A stretch of 64,000 bases of DNA from Tetrahymena elliotti 4EA (Eukaryota; Ciliophora; Oligohymenophorea; Hymenostomatida; Tetrahymenidae), in assembly GCA_000231825.2 (NCBI GenBank), contig JH720351.1, positions 372,001 through 436,000 of the forward strand. Reading direction: 5' to 3'. Numbering within the stretch: the stretch's first letter is position 1; the number at the start of each line of letters is the position of its first letter. The notes under the pieces were generated by a model. The model did not search any database. It was not told where the DNA came from and was given only the letters and a program-made list of their open reading frames with translations. Positions 51,701-63,790 of the stretch are shown piece after piece. A program made the translations under genes and the position numbers.

Positions 51701-53666
51701 GCAAAGACCCAATCTAACAAAGACTAGCCATCAGATAATTATGAAAACTCATTTGTTTTATTTCTGAAAGTTATAACATGCATAAGATTTTTAAAAGAGC
51801 CATAAATCAAATTAATTTCATAACAAAATAAGTCAGTTAACTCATTGAAAGGAACTAAATTAGATTGAAGTATTGTTAAATCCATATTTTCTTCAGGTTC
51901 AAAAGTCTTTAACAAATAAATCAGTATTTCCAAAGATAAATTTATTGAATTCACCAATACAATTGAAATGTAAATTGAGTAAACAACTATCACTATTGAA
52001 CAAGCTACTTATGTAAATAGGAGTAAGAAATGTATGTTTTCTATATCTTATTATAATTAATATTATTTCTAAAATAGTGTGTCTTAATTTATCACATTAA
52101 AAACAGTATAAAAGCTTTTATATTTCTTTTTTTTATTGTAAACTCTCTCTTCATAGTCAAAAGGTTTATCTTCTTGAGTTGTATCTAAAACAAATATTTG
52201 GTAAGCTACATATAAATATGGCACTCCTTACTTTGAATATTCTCCTATAATTTATGATTTAGTATTTATTACATATAAATAAAAGCATATTTCAAATTAT
52301 TTTCAAGTATTATTGGGAAAAAAATTTTAGTTTGCTTATTGATTGAAATTTTTTTAAAATGTTAAAATTACCTACAAAGTATGTATCTTCTCTAACTCCA
52401 TTAAATATATATTCATAATCACTTACAGTTTATCCTTTGTAAAATTTTTCAGGTAAATTTTTAAAAAAATTCTACTTTTCCTATGATGAAAAGTAATTTA
52501 ATTCTAAGCTATCCCATGTTGTTTGACTTGCAGTAAGATTAAGGAAACTATAATTTGAATGCATAGCAACTTATTACAATTACCTGTCTAGTATATAAAA
52601 ATAATCAAAACCACCTGATAAAGAGATTTTAATATAATTGTTCAAATCTTCTAACTTAATGGTATCACAAATTTATCTATTCATAAACTCCTCACCTTCG
52701 TTTTTGCTTTCAAAAAAGCGACATAGACCAATTACATATTCACTATCTCCATTAAATCCTGGAAATGAAATGAACATTCCATCAAAAACACTTCCTACTG
52801 TATACCAAGGAACGCATTAATAATTATAATAAAGATTCTTTGTTCTGCATTATCTCATGCCTTCCAAAATATCTTTCAGTTGTTCAGGGGGATTTTTATT
52901 TGCCTCAGCATCTTCAATTACACCTGAATATTAAAATGGGTAACCATATATAAAGCACTCTTCTTCATAGATTTATATAAATGAGTATGGTCTAATATCA
53001 AGCTATTTTAAAGAGAAATAAATTGATCTTGACAAAACATCAGCAAACTAATTTTGTTAAAGTACATACTAAAAAATCTAACTGTATTCGTATTTGAATT
53101 ATTTAGAGCAATCGGAACTATTTAATATATTAAAATATTCGTTTTATTGATGAATTAATGATTAAATAATAAATAAAAGTAAATTTAATTAAATTTTTTT
53201 GTTAGTAGATTTAGCTTAGTAAATTAAATTTGTAAGCTAGTTTTTTGATTAAATCATTTCACATAAAAGTTTTAAATGTTTACAATTAAGATATTCTATC
53301 ACCATGTTTCTGTAATAGCATGCCTAGAATATAAGGAGGGTACTAATCAGGAATAAAATAATCTTAAATATTAACTGCTAAATTAGTCATTTTAGGATTA
53401 ACTAAAACTTATTTTCTCATAACTTTATTTTAGAAAATGCCCATGATCAAGTTGTGAAAGTAGAGTTGAGTAAAAATTAATTCCAGTTTATATTCAATAA
53501 AAGAACTTAAAGTTACTGTGTTGTGTATTGTGTCATTTCTAAGTTATTCTTTTGTTGTGTTTAGTATTTCTGTAAGTTTGTATCTTGCTTAGAACATAGC
53601 TTGAAAGCCAATGGTAATAATTATTACAACAGGAAATAAAAGTATGAAGAGATTTTTAATAAGCAT
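48745..53666 (-). CDS. Membrane sensor-like protein: TM, Cache-like, TM, TPR, degenerate VWA
   Basis: ATG 53666 opens MLIKNLFILLFPVVIIITIG, a transmembrane helix. An extracellular region of about 500 residues follows (QYPPYILGMLLQKHGDRIS, SGVIEDAEANKNPPEQLKDI, YVIGLCRFFESKNEGEEFMN, SLSGGFDYFYILDRQ) with the look of a Cache sensor domain. A second TM helix (SIVIVVYSIYISIVLVNSIN, about 52000) leads to a HAMP-like linker and TPR-type helices (GISYNNLGNIHFNAHRYLEA; later LLELSFCYLMKQKTRKAKAL). A disordered Q/N/S-rich linker (about 50800-49800) precedes a VWA-like domain (LSLSIVIDYGNNRTSNQVSK, MKVIVIFTDMKFPIEIIYNQ, PFQLINFLSNLREI) with no MIDAS DxSxS. TGA is at 48745-48747. Introns lie near 53280-53150, 52380-52310, 52140-52040 and 51410-51360. 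Roughly 1,500 aa. A receptor role is inferred. Confidence 0.72.
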
Positions 53667-54660
53667 ATATCAAAAATATTTCTTATTTCCAAAAAGAAGT
53701 GCTTCTTATTTAAGAACTTTAAAATCTTCTGCTACCTTTACCAGCTATGAGTAAATAAAGAATAAAATATTAAACTTTTAAATGTATTATTTGGTTACTT
53801 TTGAATTCTTCCTTATTTTTAATAAATAAACGAAAACTTTAAAATTTAGAATCCTTTTAATTTCTTAGAAATAAGAATTACAAAATAAATGAAATTGATA
53901 TGGAAAAACTAACACTGGAATAATTTATTATTTGAAAAAATGTAATGATTTTTGAATACAGATTAATGTTATTTAAATTTTTGAGCTTACTTTCTAATAA
54001 CTAATGTAAATATCTTAATATATTTACTTACTCTTAAAAACAAAATAATTGCACAAACACTATTATAGAGAATATTTAATTTTTCCGATTATTTTGTAAA
54101 AAATATTTATTAAAAGTAGAACAAAAATAAATTAATACTCGAATTTTTTTAACACAATAGTTTTTAAAATATTTTTATTCTTAAAAATTTTGTTTATTTT
54201 ATTCTTCAGATTTTTTAAAGTTGACTAGAGACAAACAAGTAAAGAAAAAATAACTGAAATTTTTATTTATTGTTAATTGTTTTTTTAAATAAACATAAAA
54301 CTTTGTGATGGAAGTATTTAATTTAAATGAAAAAATTGATTTAAATTTTTAAAATAAAAAACTATAATCAAAACAAAAACTATGATGGGAATCAAAATTA
54401 TTTTAAGATTTTTAATATTTAGTTTTTGTATGAGTGTGTTAATAAAATTGTTTTATGGAATGAAATTGATGTTAAATATGGTTTGGAAAATATTATCTTA
54501 TAAATGAAAGATATGGATTAATTTATGATTGAATTTAAAAATAAATAGAGTAAATTACAAAACAAAAATGTTTTAAATATGATTGGAGTGAATATTCTGA
54601 AAATAAATATTTTTTATTTAATTTAAAATTATGTTTTTATTAATGAATCTTAGAATGTTT
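53667..54660. other. Intergenic, with a coding-like stretch just upstream of the sensor gene
   Basis: Nearest to 53666 (about 53673-53745, minus strand) the sensor gene's frame continues upstream as LVKVAEDFKVLKQEALLFGN followed by KKYF, interrupted by a TGA at 53670-53672. The remainder to 54660 is AT-rich and without a supported gene. Confidence 0.45.
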
Positions 54661-57600
54661 TCATAAGTTCAGAATGAGTAGTTTTCTATTTTATTTCTTA
54701 TTATTTTTTTTAACAACATTTATTGGAGAAATAGATGGAGAGGGAATGTTGCTATTGTTTTATTGAGATTTACTTATCATTAAAATTTCATTTTAACTGC
54801 TATTTTAATCGAAAAGTAAATCATCATAACTCTCTATTGAAATATCATTTTAATTTAAAACAATATCTTCTTGGAAGTTATTTTATGGAATTAATAATTT
54901 TTTATCACTTTTTTATTTTCTTCCTGGCATGCTTTTATTACTAATACTGCTCTTCTTCCTTAAGATTTCTTTTTAGGTACTTTTATTATGTATGGCTTAC
55001 TATTGTTATAGTTGGTCTTATAACTGCTATTCTACTGCAGATTAGAAATTTTATTATTCGTTTTAGTATTATTAATTATGGTCATCTTTATTGTGGTTAT
55101 CAAAAAGCAATTCAAAATCTCTTTAAAGATACTAGCTGCTTTTTACCTCACTCTCTTCTTCTTGTTAAAGTTAAGCATCTTAGTTTTAATTATTATCTTT
55201 GTCCTAAATTTTTTCGTTATTTTATTGTCTAAGAGTAATCTCTTTGTAAAGAATACTGCTCTAATTTTATTCAGATATTTAAGAGTTCAGTAAAAGTATA
55301 CTCTAGTCATATAAATTACTTTTATTTCTCTAATTTGATTAATTGATCCATAAACCACTACCACTGTATCTACTAATTCTATAATGATTATTATTATTAT
55401 TATTACTACTAATAACACTGTTTTGATCATTTTGCTCATTATTTTATTATTCATTTTATTGATAGATAATATTTTAATTTGTTTAAATGCTGTTAAAATA
55501 GTCATTTTCATTATTATCATTAAAAGAATTTATTGTATTTTGATTAAATTAAGTTGCGTTTGATTTACTATTTCCTTTATTCCTCAAAAATTTATTGTTA
55601 TAATAAATTGATGAATCATCATCTTCATTATTACTTTATGAATTTTAAGATTTTTAAATATTTTAATACTAAGAATTACTTTCAACATTAGATATTCTAT
55701 TCTATTAACTGTGGAAATCCTGCTTAGAATTAGAAAATTTGTTGTTTTTATTTTTAAATAGGATTTATTAATTTATTGGTTTTTACACATAGTTCACTTA
55801 ATTTTATGCTTAATCAATTTAACTATATTATCTCTATTATTAATTATAATTGTTAGAATCTAAGTAGACTAGCTCGTTTCTCATGCCTACATTGTTAATG
55901 GCAGTATTTAACTTTTATTTTTTATTCATTTCATGATTATTTTGTTGATTTTATTAAAATTAATATTATTATTAAATTTTTTGATCATACTTATTGATAC
56001 TGTTAAAATATTACATTTGGTTTGGAGGAATATATTAATCATTGTATATTTATTATTACTATTTGTGATATCTCTCTTAACTATTTGTATAGATTGAACT
56101 ATTTTAGTTTATTTCTTAGCTTTATTTATTCTTGCTCTGCTTTTTTGAAGAATTAGAGCTTTCGTTTTTTACATTTTCTTCTAGCTGATATCCATTAGGC
56201 TCTTAGGAGTTTGTTATAGTTGGATTAAACTAATCTTCTAAAGAAGATCCATGTATCTCAGTTCTAAAATCTGGTACTGTGACTGCTGATGAAGTATAGG
56301 AATTAAGGTTTTCTATTGAAGAAAAATTAGGGATATGATAAAAAATAAGAACTCCTGTAATAAGTACTAGAAAACCACCAATAATAACAAAATCAAATGG
56401 TAATTTGCCAATAATTAAAACATAAATATAGGGTATCAGTAGGTATAGGGTGCTTATCATGTTACAGGCTATTCCTGAATAAGTCTTCATAATAAAGAAC
56501 TCTAGGTACATCTAAATAGCAAAAAATAAAAACAAAATCAATGTTGTATAAAGGAAAAAGTAATTAGATGTGAGCTAATCCCACCATATATCAACTCTTT
56601 CTAAGTAATAATTATTGCCTACTTGTAATTAGCATGTCTTGTTGCTGCAAGGTAGCCATTAAAAACTTAAAATTAAAACTAAAGTTATGAGAGAATTCAC
56701 TGCTCCTTAAGTACCTACATATTAGAATGGGTCTATTTTAAAGGCCTTCATGAATCTCTCCTGCAACAAATAGTAAAATGCCATAGGAAATATACTAATT
56801 AGTAACAAGGTAATGCCAAAAATTATATTGATTTCTACACTATTATTTATATCTATAATATCCATATTTTAAGTCAGGATTAAACTATAAATTCCCATAA
56901 TTGCTAATCCAATTACCACCAAAATTAACCCTGCAAATTAATTTTTGGTATAAGATCTGTGAGGATAAAAGCATTTTTCCATTGCTACATTAGAAATTAG
57001 AGATATGCTCTTCATAATTGAATAAAGGCCATTATATAAATATTTAATTGCTATGACATTTTGAAATACATTTATAAAAAATAACAAAGCTGGAACAAGT
57101 AAGTATCTCCATTTAAAATTTTTTCTCTTTACAATAAACCTAGGATTTTTTGTCTTAAATATATAGACAGTAATACACATAGCAGAGCTTAAAAAAAATA
57201 TGAATGGCTACATCAAAGGATGAAAGCTTGTTATATTATTTGCTTCTGTGTAGTCTTGGTAAGTCTACGTTAACCTCACTAATCCTTTAAATATTAAAAA
57301 TTATGTAAATTTAATATTTTTAAGTTAAAGTGTTTAATTTTTTTAACTTCAAATAAAACCACAAAAAAACATTTAGTTAAGTATAGTAAGTTAAGTAAAT
57401 ATTACCAGCCAACCAACAGAACCTTTTAAATGTTGTTGGTTCACAACATACTAATTAAAAATTATATGAATTAAAAATTAATTCATTAAATTTTTTTTAT
57501 CTTAAAGATCTAAATATAATTTACATTCACTTTTTTTTTCTCAACATGCAAAAGTAACACTATTTATTTACTAGCTAAATCTTTTGATAACTATAAAAAT

Positions 57601-58029
57601 GAATTCTTTCTATTAAATACAACCATTCATGTTCTTTTATTTATTTAATAAAATTCCTCCATATTTAAAATAATAACATTAATGTTCTAAAATTATTTCA
57701 ATTGCTTCTTTTCAATATAATTTTTATATTTTGGAAATATTCTCAAAATTTTAACTTAATCTATACTAATATATGAAGATTCTAACTTAGTGCTTATGCT
57801 TAATAACCATCTAAAAATATAACTTAAAGACGCTTAATATTTAATGCTTGTGACTTTAAAACATTAAAATCCTAATATCTTGGCTGGTTTTATAATTTCT
57901 TAAAAAAATTTTGATACCCACTTCCTATTATTCTACATACTGCCTATAAATAAATATATTATGAAGTTTACCTCCACAAAATGTAGTAGCTATAATAAAT
58001 GCAAGAAGAGCTAATTAAGATGTACGCAT
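54661..58029 (-). CDS. DMT/SLC35-like membrane transporter with ~560-residue Gln/Asn-rich tail
   Basis: ATG 58029 opens MRTSQLALLAFIIATTFCG (exon 1, 57972-58029). A 687-nt intron (57285-57971) joins in phase to a 2,624-nt final exon; the total of 2,682 nt gives 893 aa. Residues 1-330 have about ten hydrophobic helices in the pattern of drug/metabolite or nucleotide-sugar transporters: KWRYLLVPALLFFINVFQNV, LYSIMKSISLISNVAMEK, FAGLILVVIGLAIMGIYSLI, PFDFVIIGGFLVLITGVLIF. Such proteins export or exchange small solutes across Golgi, ER or vacuole membranes. From about 56290 to the TGA at 54661-54663 the protein is a cytoplasmic tail dominated by Q, N and S, with dense TAA/TAG codons (QQQYQFQQNQQNN, SSNNNNNNHYRIS) and a basic end KKNNKKQNRKLLILNL. 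SLC35 tails are normally short, so this fusion is unusual. Substrate unknown. Confidence 0.75.
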
Positions 58030-59739
58030 TTAACTCAGCTAATTTGATATTCCTGAATTGATTCCTCTGAAAAAGCTCTTCTCACTTCTATCAATAAATA
58101 AAGGAATAAATGCGTAGTTAGTGTAAGATTGAAAGGATGATAAACTGTCTTTATAATTCTTTAGAGGATGATCAGTTTTTTTCTTACTTTAGCTTTTTTT
58201 ACTTATAATTAGTAAATCTATGATTCTTGCTTGATTCTAATTTTTCGCTGAATTAAAAAATACAGTATTTTTTCTTTTATATATTCCACAATTATTTTAA
58301 TCTTCAAAAGGTTTTTGATCTCAATTTTCAACTATTTAATAGTAAATTCACTTTTTTTCTGATCCTGAATAACTATAAACAAACAAATAATCAAATCACC
58401 ATTTATTTTTGACTTAACTTTAGAATTAACTTTTAAATAAACTAATTTTAATTCCCTCTTCGAATTTTCGAATTGAAAGATAAATATTTATTTTATTTAT
58501 CAAAATTTTAATTTATTGATTTTTAAAACTGTAATTTAATCTGAAAGAAAATCTTTTGATTAATTAGTGTAAGAATTTACAAACTATTTGATCTTATTTT
58601 ACACATATTATGAAAAAAATTGATATTAAATATTTCTATGGTAATCATAATATTTTCTTAAAAAATTTATATTTTTTTTAAAATTAGCCAAATAAAAATA
58701 TAAAATATAAACTGGTGTGAATCATTGCTGATTTTTTTCTTTTATCTTTAAAAGATGATAAAATTAAAGGAGTAAGGTAATTTAAATCGCACAGAAACCA
58801 TAAAAACTAAATTTCATCATCATTATATAATTTTTGTTTTATTTATTATTTAATTTACACTTCAGTATTTGTTAACTACCAGTTAAATATTTATTTTTTT
58901 GTTATCAAATTTCAATTCCATTTTCTGTACATCAAAAAAAATACAATTAGATAAAATATTTTTAAAAAAAACAAATTATTCAAAAATCATATTTTTTATC
59001 ATAATTTTAATTTTTTAAACTACTTAAGATAAAACTTAAAAACTGATTTTAAAGTTTAAGAAGAATGATTTCTCTATTTTGTTGATTATTTTATAAAATA
59101 TGGAATAATTGAACCTTAATCCATATTTTAAAAATAAATTAATCTATTTTATCAAAAAATCTTTATGAATGTTTATAAATAGATTTTTAATGAAAAGTCA
59201 TTAAAAAATATATAATTTTGTTTCATATAGCTCAAAATATCTAATTAATCTAATCAAAAAGAATTTAGTTTTGATTACAGTTAAGAATAATCTTTTAAAA
59301 TAAAATCTCCTTTCATATCTTGAATTAAAAAATTTAGTTAATCTTTCTGAAATACCAAAAATTAGACCTGTAATTCTGAAATAATTTGCAATTTCTCATC
59401 CATTTTTATTTGCTAAAATAAAAGAAAATATTTAAAAAAATAAAATCTTATTTATTTAGCAAATAAACAATCTACAAAATTAAAAAAAAAAACAATTAAT
59501 TTTCTAAGCTGATTAAAAAAATATACAATTAATTTTCTATGCATAGTATTTGATGAATTCACAATTTAATTCTAATATTGGCTTTTTTTTGACAGAATTT
59601 AATAAAGTATTATCTTCTTACTTATTTCTTAGAAAATAATAAAGATAATTTTTAATTTTAATTAGAATTACAAAAAAAAAATATTTTAAATAAAGAAATT
59701 AAAAGATTTTTTATTATTATTATTAAATAGTTATTTAGA
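58030..59739. other. Long AT-rich intergenic region
   Basis: About 1.7 kb upstream of the transporter and downstream of the five-TM gene. No supported coding frame and no recognisable RNA. It consists of A/T tracts. The transporter promoter should lie near its left end. Confidence 0.5.
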
Positions 59740-60393
59740 TCACTCATCTAGCTACTCTGATTATTCTATTTAGTTATTAGCATCATTTTGATGTATTAAT
59801 AATTAATAGGCATGATATTCACTTTTTGCTTCAAACTTACTTAAAAACAAGCAACTTAAAAGTAATACTACTGCACTTATTGAAGCTAATAACAGGGTTG
59901 TACCTATTATTATTAGGTAATACTTGATCTATTTAATTTTATTTAGATTAAATACAAGAAGAATAAGAATAGATTAAATAAAAAATAATACTGTTTAACT
60001 GAGAAACCCATGATTAGCAAACTTTCCAGTGAAATAGTATTCATTAAAACTGATTAAAATAAGTAACAAATTTGCTAAACAGCAAACGCAACTCCATATC
60101 TAATTTAACAAAACTACAAGATTAAATTTTTTTTCATTTCTTTCTTTTGTGTATTTGACGAATAAGTAAATTATAAGAAGATAGGCAAAAGCACTAGTAA
60201 AGCTACAAATAATAATAGATGATGTCCATATCTTTAAATATTTACTATTGGTATTCAAAAATTAGTACTTATAAAATATATTTCCCCAAACTATGTTCCA
60301 AACTATTCCAAATAAAATTTCATAGCACAAAAGATGAAGCGTTTTTGCTACATTAAAATTGCCTTCCTTAGTAATTTGTTTGATGCCTTTCAT
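59740..60393 (-). CDS. Five-transmembrane protein of 217 residues, unknown function
   Basis: A single intact frame runs from ATG 60393 to TGA 59740-59742. It opens MKGIKQITKEGNFNVAKTLH. Five hydrophobic helices are evident: LLCYEILFGIVWNIVWGNIF (residues 21-40), SIIICSFTSAFAYLLIIYLF (57-77), IWSCVCCLANLLLILISF (97-115), LFFIQSILILLVFNL (134-149) and YLIIIGTTLLLASISAVVLL (157-183). A polar, acidic C-terminal tail ends NNQIEQSEQLDE. No named family is recognised; the size and layout resemble many uncharacterised ciliate membrane proteins. The gene is intronless and downstream of, and co-directional with, the TPR/VWA-like gene. Coding is convincing from the charged loops between helices. Confidence 0.72.
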
Positions 60394-63300
60394 GTTTATG
60401 AATTATAATTTATGTGATTTCTTTTTCTATTTTTTAATCTTAAAAATTCGTTTTAACAAAGAAATATTGTCAAAAACAGATTATCGCCAAAATTAAAATT
60501 GTGTGCTAATTTGCACATTACTAAAGATAATATATTATATAATTAAATAGTATTTGTTATTAAATTATCTACAATTTAGATCCGTTATTAATAATAAATA
60601 TTTTTATAAAAATGGTGTAATTTAATAAAAAATAAAATGATATTTTTAACAATAAAATTAAATTATGAAATAATTTATGATGTGAGATAGTTATTTTTTA
60701 TACTATCTAAAGAAAAATATTGGGCAAACGACCCAGATTACAACCTTTCATACAATAAGGGAATTCCTAAACTTCCTATGACTTCCCTTTTATTTTTTAA
60801 GTAATTTACAAGTTATAATTTATCAACAAATATTTTAACTTTTATTTATTTTTTTTTCTAAAAAAGAGCTTGAGAAATATCATTTTGCAATGATCCAATT
60901 TGAGTTTCAGCTTCATAACTGCTTTAAATCTTTTCTTGTTCAAATTCTTCAAGAGTATTATTTATATTTTTAGATAATTTCAAGATTTAATTTTCATTAA
61001 ATCTATCTTTGTTATTAAATAACCTAGGTTTTTATGTTGAATTTTGATTAATTGGTATTTTAATGCTTTATTTTTATTATTGAGTAGTCTTGCTTTTAAT
61101 ATCTCCATTCATTATGTTGAAATTGTAGTCAAAATCATCAAAAACTTCATCTCTTCTAAAGTCTTAATTTCCTTATTATTTTGATAAAAAGATTTATAAA
61201 ATAAATTTAATAAATGTTATTTTACCATAACTTTGACTGTTTAAATAATCTTTTTATTCTGTTTATCTGCTAAAACTTGACATCTTTTCTCTGAGGGTAT
61301 TTGGTATTATAGATTTTTTAATACTTTAATTGAAAGACTAGTCTTCTAAATGATTTTCAAAAGTATTATCTTGTAAAATATTTAAATGAAATGATTATAA
61401 ATCATTTTCTTCTTATATTTCTTTGTCATCAGGATCAGCTTATTCGAAAGAAGAATTGAATAATTTGTAGACTTCAGAAGTATTTATCATGTTATAAATA
61501 ATTACTACAACAGATGGATCAAAAGGGAATTAGCTAGTAATAAGAGATTATAACTAATTGCAACTATCTTCTGGTAAATTAGTAAAAACAATTATAAAAT
61601 TTTAAGTTCTGTCGATGAATTCATAAGGTTTAGCTGAATTCTATTTAAAATTTGCCATAGACTTAGAAATTGAATTTAAAATTATATCTAAAGGTATTGA
61701 TTTTCTAGTTTTTGCAAAATACATACCCCTAAGAGCATATTTGTATGGAAATTTAAGTTATTTAAGCTAGTAAACTGGCATAAAAGGTATAATTTGCTTT
61801 AAATATTTTTCTAGCTTAATAACTTCTAAGATGTCATATTTTTAGATCAAAATACTGCTATAAATTTCTTCTAAGATTGAATTTACTTCTGTTATATAAA
61901 TCTCATCTTGTAAATCAACAATAACAGAAAGTCTTAAATACTTCTCTGAAAATTTTTTTATAAAACTTACAATAGAAGAGTTTAAGTTTTCAAATATTTT
62001 TTCTATTTTTAAAGCTAATTGAAATCGTTCCTTTAAATTTTATAAATAAGCTTAGGCAATTCTGATATGATTTTATATTTGATTTTTCTATTCTGTCTCT
62101 AGCTCAATAAATGCTTATTGCTTTGTGCCTGCTATGACTTCTTATGATTGAAAAAGCATTATTTCTTGTTAAATTTGAGGGCTCATGCCACAAAAATAAC
62201 CCTCTTACTTTAAATTTTCTGCTTCTTATGAAAATACTTTTTCTATGTTGATAATTTAATAATAAATATATTTAGAAGAGCTCATGTTCTTTTCAATATT
62301 TTTAATGATTTAATTTAAGCATTGATTAATTAGCAATAAACAAATTAATCTATCTTCTTAGTAGTATGTTTGAAGTTTTTCAAAATTTTAAAGTAAAATT
62401 TCTAAAGCATAATAATTTTTGCCTTTAAACATCAAGCACCTAGCCTTCTAATTAATTATTTTTCCTTCCATAAGATCTAAAGGATTTAATTAAATAAGTT
62501 AAGAGTACGAGTGACTGTCACTTTGATTTAATTTGCTTTATTCAATTTAAATTATAAATATTTCTTTAAATTAAATAACTAAATTTACTTCTAGTATATT
62601 TCTGATTCATTAGGAGAGGACACTTTATTATGATTATTGTTATTATGTCTGATTGAAAAATTATCATTCTAAAAGTTGGTTTAATTTTAATTTATATTAT
62701 TAGAGCTCATTAGGATATTATGGCTGCTTTATCGATTAAAGAAAACTGATGATTAATGATTAGAAAGAGAATTAACCTCAGAAACAAATGTACTTCTTTT
62801 TTTTCTCTTTAAGAAATTTTTATTATCAGCAAATACTACACTTTAATTCATTTTTAAATTATTCATTAATTTCTCAATCTTTTTCCTTTCTTCATTGAAA
62901 AGTCTTAATGACTTTTTTAAAAATACTATTGCATTTCTATAATCATTTTGCTTCAGAAAACAAAATGAAAGTTCTAATAAAAGATAATTTAGCTTAAAAT
63001 TCTAATATTTGAAAACATTTTTTGTAATAATTATTGTTTATTCTAATATTTGTTAGTATTCTTTCCAAAGATAATTCTTTGTTTGTAAGTTGTATAGTTT
63101 CATTGCCTTTGAATAGTTTGTCATTCTATCAAATTTCAACCTGTACAATTCAGTAAGTTTTTTTTACTTTTATTAAAGAGCTCTATTTGAAAAAAAGTTA
63201 TTATCCTCTTGTGCATGTTGTGTTATAACTACATCTTCTTCAAAATTTGTATTCTCTACTTCATTAATATCTTCTTCTACTAAAGGCATATTACTACCTG

Positions 63301-63790
63301 AAGAGTTTGCAACTTCTTCTTCAAAATTGTTTTCCTGTTCATATTTTCCAAGATCATAATCTATTTAGATAATTGAAGAAAGATAATTCTCCATCGCTTC
63401 TTGATATCTATTTTCTTTTACCAAAATATTTCCTAAGTTATTATAGCAAATACCTAATGCAAATCTATCACTCTTTTGAGAAAAGCTTTTAATTGCTTAA
63501 TTAAGTTCTATAATGGTTGCAGAGTTATTTTTATTGTAAATACTCTATGAAACTATTTTTAAAGATGTGAATAGATCTAAGAATGTTTCAAATAAAATTT
63601 TCACTTCTTAAGTTTCTAAATCATCTTACAAAATTAAAATACTTTCTAAGTTGCTAAACTAACTATTTATTAATAGTCCTAAATCATTTACAGTTACTTA
63701 TTAAAGAAAAAATGTTAAATTTTAAATAGGATTCTCTATTTTTTTTGCTATGCTGATTCCATGAATGTAGGATATTGTTGAAAATATAAC
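60390..63790 (-). CDS. TPR protein with TM/HAMP-like start and degenerate VWA domain (5' partial)
   Basis: Paralogue of the gene at 48745-53666. The visible part begins at an exon ending at 63790: a hydrophobic VIFSTISYIHGISIAKKIEN then PIQNLTFFLQQV, matching a TM helix plus HAMP-like linker; the upstream sensor part lies beyond the window. TPR segment: LGICYNNLGNILVKENRYQE, then LYRLKFDRMTNYSKAMKLYN, which parallels LLHLKFERQFQYIRSQKMYF in the other gene. The VWA-like domain has RLSVIVDLQDEIYITEVNSI and RTQNFIIVFTNLPEDSCNQL, again without the MIDAS DxSxS. The C-terminal KIFVDKLQLVNYLKNKREVI is the family's ending. Recognisable coding stops near 60690; the frame is open to TGA 60390-60392, which would overlap the next gene's ATG, so a final intron or earlier stop is likely. 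Introns lie near 61230-61195 and 62760-62510. Acidic linkers are disordered. Confidence 0.68.

Noticed and set aside
55078..55293. Hydrophobic plus-strand ORF resembling a membrane protein
   Set aside because: Antisense of the Gln/Asn-rich transporter tail, which is continuous for over 500 codons on the minus strand.
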